In this document: positions 62,136-64,000 of the stretch, piece after piece | How positions within the stretch are numbered: position 1 is the first letter of the stretch | Layout of the letters: every line of letters starts with the position of its first letter | NCBI GenBank assembly: GCA_013322215.1 | Contig: JAAMEZ010000029.1 | Location: 62,001 to 126,000, forward strand | Length of the DNA: 64,000 bases | Direction of reading: 5' to 3' | Source: Martinezella rhizogenes | GTDB lineage: Bacteria > Pseudomonadota > Alphaproteobacteria > Rhizobiales > Rhizobiaceae | Notes under the pieces: generated by a model | What the model saw: the letters and a program-made list of their open reading frames with translations, nothing else | Database searches by the model: none | Told to the model about the DNA's origin: nothing | Made by a program: the position numbers and the translations under genes

Positions 62136-63320
62136 ATGGCTCAACCATCAATCGTTATCGCAAGTGCCGCTCGGACAGCAGTCGGTTCATTCAACGGAGC
62201 GTTCGCCAATGTCCCGGCGCATGAGCTAGGGGCGGCTGTCGTGAAAGCTGTGCTGGAGCGGGGAAGCGTCGACGCCAGCGAAGTGAACGAAGTCATCCTT
62301 GGCCAGGTTCTGCAGGCGGGCGAGGGGCAGAACCCTGCACGGCAGGCTGCGATGAAGGCTGGTATCCCACAGGAGGCGACCGCTTGGGGCGTTAACCAGG
62401 TGTGTGGCTCGGGCCTACGGGCAATCGCCCTTGGGATGCAGCAGATAGCCTTGGGTGATGCGAAGATTGTTGTTGCAGGTGGCCAAGAGTCGATGTCCTT
62501 GTCTCCACACGTGGCACATCTGCGGGCAGGCACCAAGATGGGCGACCTCAAGATGGTAGACATCATGATCAAGGATGGTCTGACCGATGCCTTCTACGGC
62601 TACCACATGGGCATCACCGCTGAAAACGTCGCACGGCAATGGCAGCTTTCCCGTGAAGTCCAGGATGAGTTCGCCGTCGCTTCACAGAACAAAGCTGAAG
62701 CTGCGCAGGTGGCTGGTCGTTTCAAGGACGAGATCGTTCCGTTCGTCATCCAAGGCCGAAAGGGTGAGATTAACGTAGATGCCGACGAGTACATTCGACA
62801 TGGCGCGACCTTTGAGAGCGTCGCTAAACTGAAGCCAGCTTTTGACAAGGAAGGCACGGTCACGGCTGCCAATGCGTCCGGGATCAATGACGGAGCGGCT
62901 GCCGTTCTTCTGATGACGGAGGAAGAGGCGGCTCGCCGTGGTATTGCACCACTGGCCCGGATCGTGTCTTGGGCAACTGCTGGCGTCGACCCTCGCCTAA
63001 TGGGTACAGGCCCGATACCTGCTTCCCGCAAGGCATTGGAGAGGGCAGGTTGGTCGATATTGGACCTTGATCTGGTGGAAGCGAACGAGGCGTTCGCCGC
63101 TCAGGCCTGTGCGGTTAACAACGATCTTGGATGGGACCCAGCTATCGTCAATGTCAACGGTGGAGCGATCGCCATCGGCCATCCGATTGGGGCATCCGGA
63201 GCACGGATCGCAAATACGCTTCTCTTCGAAATGAAGCGTCGGAACACGCGTAAAGGTCTGGCAACGCTTTGCATCGGCGGTGGAATGGGTGTGGCGATGT
63301 GCTTCGAAAACATAGGGTAA
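62136..63320 (+). CDS. Acetyl-CoA C-acetyltransferase (thiolase)
   Basis: A 394-residue thiolase. Nucleophile C90 in NQVCGSG, GQESMSLSPH, histidine in GHPIGASGARI and the second cysteine in LCIGGGMG are all present. It splits acetoacetyl-CoA into two acetyl-CoA, closing the proposed ring-degradation route. ATG 62136 follows GGAGGATAG; the in-frame TTG at 62124 is part of that site. PhaA-type biosynthetic use is possible, but the operon context is degradative. Confidence 0.93.
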   Translation: MAQPSIVIASAARTAVGSFNGAFANVPAHELGAAVVKAVLERGSVDASEVNEVILGQVLQAGEGQNPARQAAMKAGIPQEATAWGVNQVCGSGLRAIALGMQQIALGDAKIVVAGGQESMSLSPHVAHLRAGTKMGDLKMVDIMIKDGLTDAFYGYHMGITAENVARQWQLSREVQDEFAVASQNKAEAAQVAGRFKDEIVPFVIQGRKGEINVDADEYIRHGATFESVAKLKPAFDKEGTVTAANASGINDGAAAVLLMTEEEAARRGIAPLARIVSWATAGVDPRLMGTGPIPASRKALERAGWSILDLDLVEANEAFAAQACAVNNDLGWDPAIVNVNGGAIAIGHPIGASGARIANTLLFEMKRRNTRKGLATLCIGGGMGVAMCFENIG

Positions 63321-63335
63321 TTGGGGGCCGCGAAA

Positions 63336-63539
63336 ATGAACGAGTTCTGGGAGCGACTTCGGGAATGGATTGCGGAATCAGGAGCGGTGCTAAGCGGTTT
63401 TGGAGCGGACTATCTTCTGGACGAGAAAGAGCAGGGGCGGAATATGCCGGAAGCGCGGTCGCCCGACGATACTGTCGTCAATTTGTTTCTGAGCTCCAAA
63501 GCCGGACGCCAAAAAGACGCCCGACCTCGCCCTGAATGA
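63336..63539 (+). CDS. Small hypothetical protein
   Basis: A possible 67-residue protein, MNEFWERLREWIAESGAVL at the N terminus, acidic in the middle (DEKEQG) and basic at the end. It starts 15 bases after the thiolase stop in the same direction, but the ribosome site is weak (GGGGG-like). An in-frame TTG at 63321 is an alternative start. No family recognised; it may be an operon-distal small protein or a chance frame. Confidence 0.35.
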   Translation: MNEFWERLREWIAESGAVLSGFGADYLLDEKEQGRNMPEARSPDDTVVNLFLSSKAGRQKDARPRPE

Positions 63540-63549
63540 TCTACGTCAC

Positions 63550-64000
63550 TCAACCTTGGTGTGGCCGCTCCCAGAGATTTAGCAATTGCCCGATGCCCTT
63601 ATCGAGGGCGTTCTGGTAGAGCTCGTAACTCCAGCTTATATCGAACACGGCCATTCCGCAGGCAATGAAGATGATGCGATCATCTGGTGTCTCGCGGGCC
63701 GACTTTTGACCATTGACCACGTCGCCCATGCCGATTGAATCCGGCAGCGCCGGCAGCTTGCCGGCGTCGATAAGACGGTAGAACGGCCCGCCGATGACAC
63801 TGCTGTAATAGGCATCCTTGTCGCCGGATGCGATCGCATCCGCGACATACGCCTCGTGGAGGGCGGTGTGATCGTAGACGATCTTGCAGTCCGTGAGGAG
63901 AGATTCATCGGCATTGACGGGACCCGATACCAGGATCGTGGCGCCCTTCTTGATCCAATTGTCCTTGAAGAACAGCGGCTTTAGCCGCGATGCCGCGAGG
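63550..64000 (-). CDS. Ornithine cyclodeaminase-family protein, C-terminal part
   Basis: The gene is cut by the right edge; 150 C-terminal residues are visible, ending at TGA 63550-63552. Segments ILVSGPVNADESLL, FIACGMAVFDISWSYELYQNA and GIGQLLNLWERP match the ornithine cyclodeaminase/mu-crystallin family (NAD-dependent). No start lies in the window. It is convergent with the thiolase operon and probably belongs to a different module. Confidence 0.75.
   Translation of the reverse strand, partial: LAASRLKPLFFKDNWIKKGATILVSGPVNADESLLTDCKIVYDHTALHEAYVADAIASGDKDAYYSSVIGGPFYRLIDAGKLPALPDSIGMGDVVNGQKSARETPDDRIIFIACGMAVFDISWSYELYQNALDKGIGQLLNLWERPHQG

Noticed and set aside
1..64000. CRISPR arrays, tRNA or rRNA genes, phage integrase or replication origin
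   Set aside because: Nothing resembling regular spaced repeats, cloverleaf genes, ribosomal RNA or repABC-type genes was found on either strand by eye.

Overview
The window looks like an accessory or secondary-replicon segment of a plant-associated alphaproteobacterium, most likely Rhizobiaceae. The grounds are a sorbitol-dehydrogenase-like SDR at the left edge, a typical alphaproteobacterial ubiG, relics of IS5/IS427-type and IS110-type elements, and dense sugar, sugar-acid and aromatic catabolism under GntR, LysR, TetR, HxlR and IclR regulators. I saw no rRNA, tRNA, CRISPR array or replication origin. All assignments come from reading the sequence; no database search was run.

Layout. (1) 1-13546: two SDRs, a GntR repressor, then a long + strand operon: ribose-type sugar ABC transporter, SDR, RhaM-like mutarotase, lactonase, fructuronate/mannitol-type dehydrogenase, UxuA, aldo-keto reductase and KDG kinase. 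The kinase gene carries an in-frame TAA. (2) 13547-15972: a scar with an IS110 transposase relic, an intact ubiG and a decayed IS5-family element with recognisable terminal repeats. (3) 15973-19133: LysR gene divergent from DoxX, two-domain VOC and azoreductase genes (quinone/aromatic stress). (4) 19601-29966: a phenol-oxidation and efflux module with a 4-cresol-dehydrogenase/vanillyl-alcohol-oxidase-type flavoprotein, a Tat-type protein of unknown function, two c-type cytochromes, a FUSC/DUF1656/HlyD aromatic-acid exporter, a TetR regulator and a membrane PQQ dehydrogenase. (5) 30324-39846: a small membrane protein, exported GH3 and GH1 beta-glucosidases, a quinone oxidoreductase with HxlR regulator, a Tat-type DAPG/phloretin-hydrolase-family protein directly ahead of the GH1 gene, LysR, MFS and TetR. 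(6) 39848-46848: a sugar-acid module with SDR, fumarylacetoacetase-family hydrolase, D-lactate dehydrogenase Dld, lyxose-isomerase-type cupin, SDR, GntR and a second UxuA, followed by an SDR relic. (7) 47319-63320: one co-directional run of about 16 kb with cyclase-family hydrolase, cupin, SDR, 3-hydroxyacyl-type dehydrogenase, two ABC solute-binding proteins around a second DAPG-hydrolase-family enzyme, LivG/F/H/M, MFS, BKACE, IclR, acetoacetyl-CoA synthetase and thiolase. (8) The right edge holds the C-terminal part of an ornithine-cyclodeaminase-family gene.

Main proposal. Region 7 has one candidate for every step of a reductive phloroglucinol route: SDR reductase to dihydrophloroglucinol, cyclase-family hydrolase to 3-hydroxy-5-oxohexanoate, 3-hydroxyacyl-type dehydrogenase to triacetate, BKACE to acetoacetate plus acetoacetyl-CoA, then acetoacetyl-CoA synthetase and thiolase to acetyl-CoA. 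A C-C hydrolase of the family that releases phloroglucinol from acylphloroglucinols or phloretin sits inside it. With the exported beta-glucosidases and the exported phloretin-hydrolase-like protein in region 5, the window reads as a system for using plant dihydrochalcone or flavonoid glycosides such as phlorizin, feeding sugar, phloroglucinol and a 4-hydroxyphenyl acid into separate modules. The enzyme families are visible in the sequence; the substrates are inferred.
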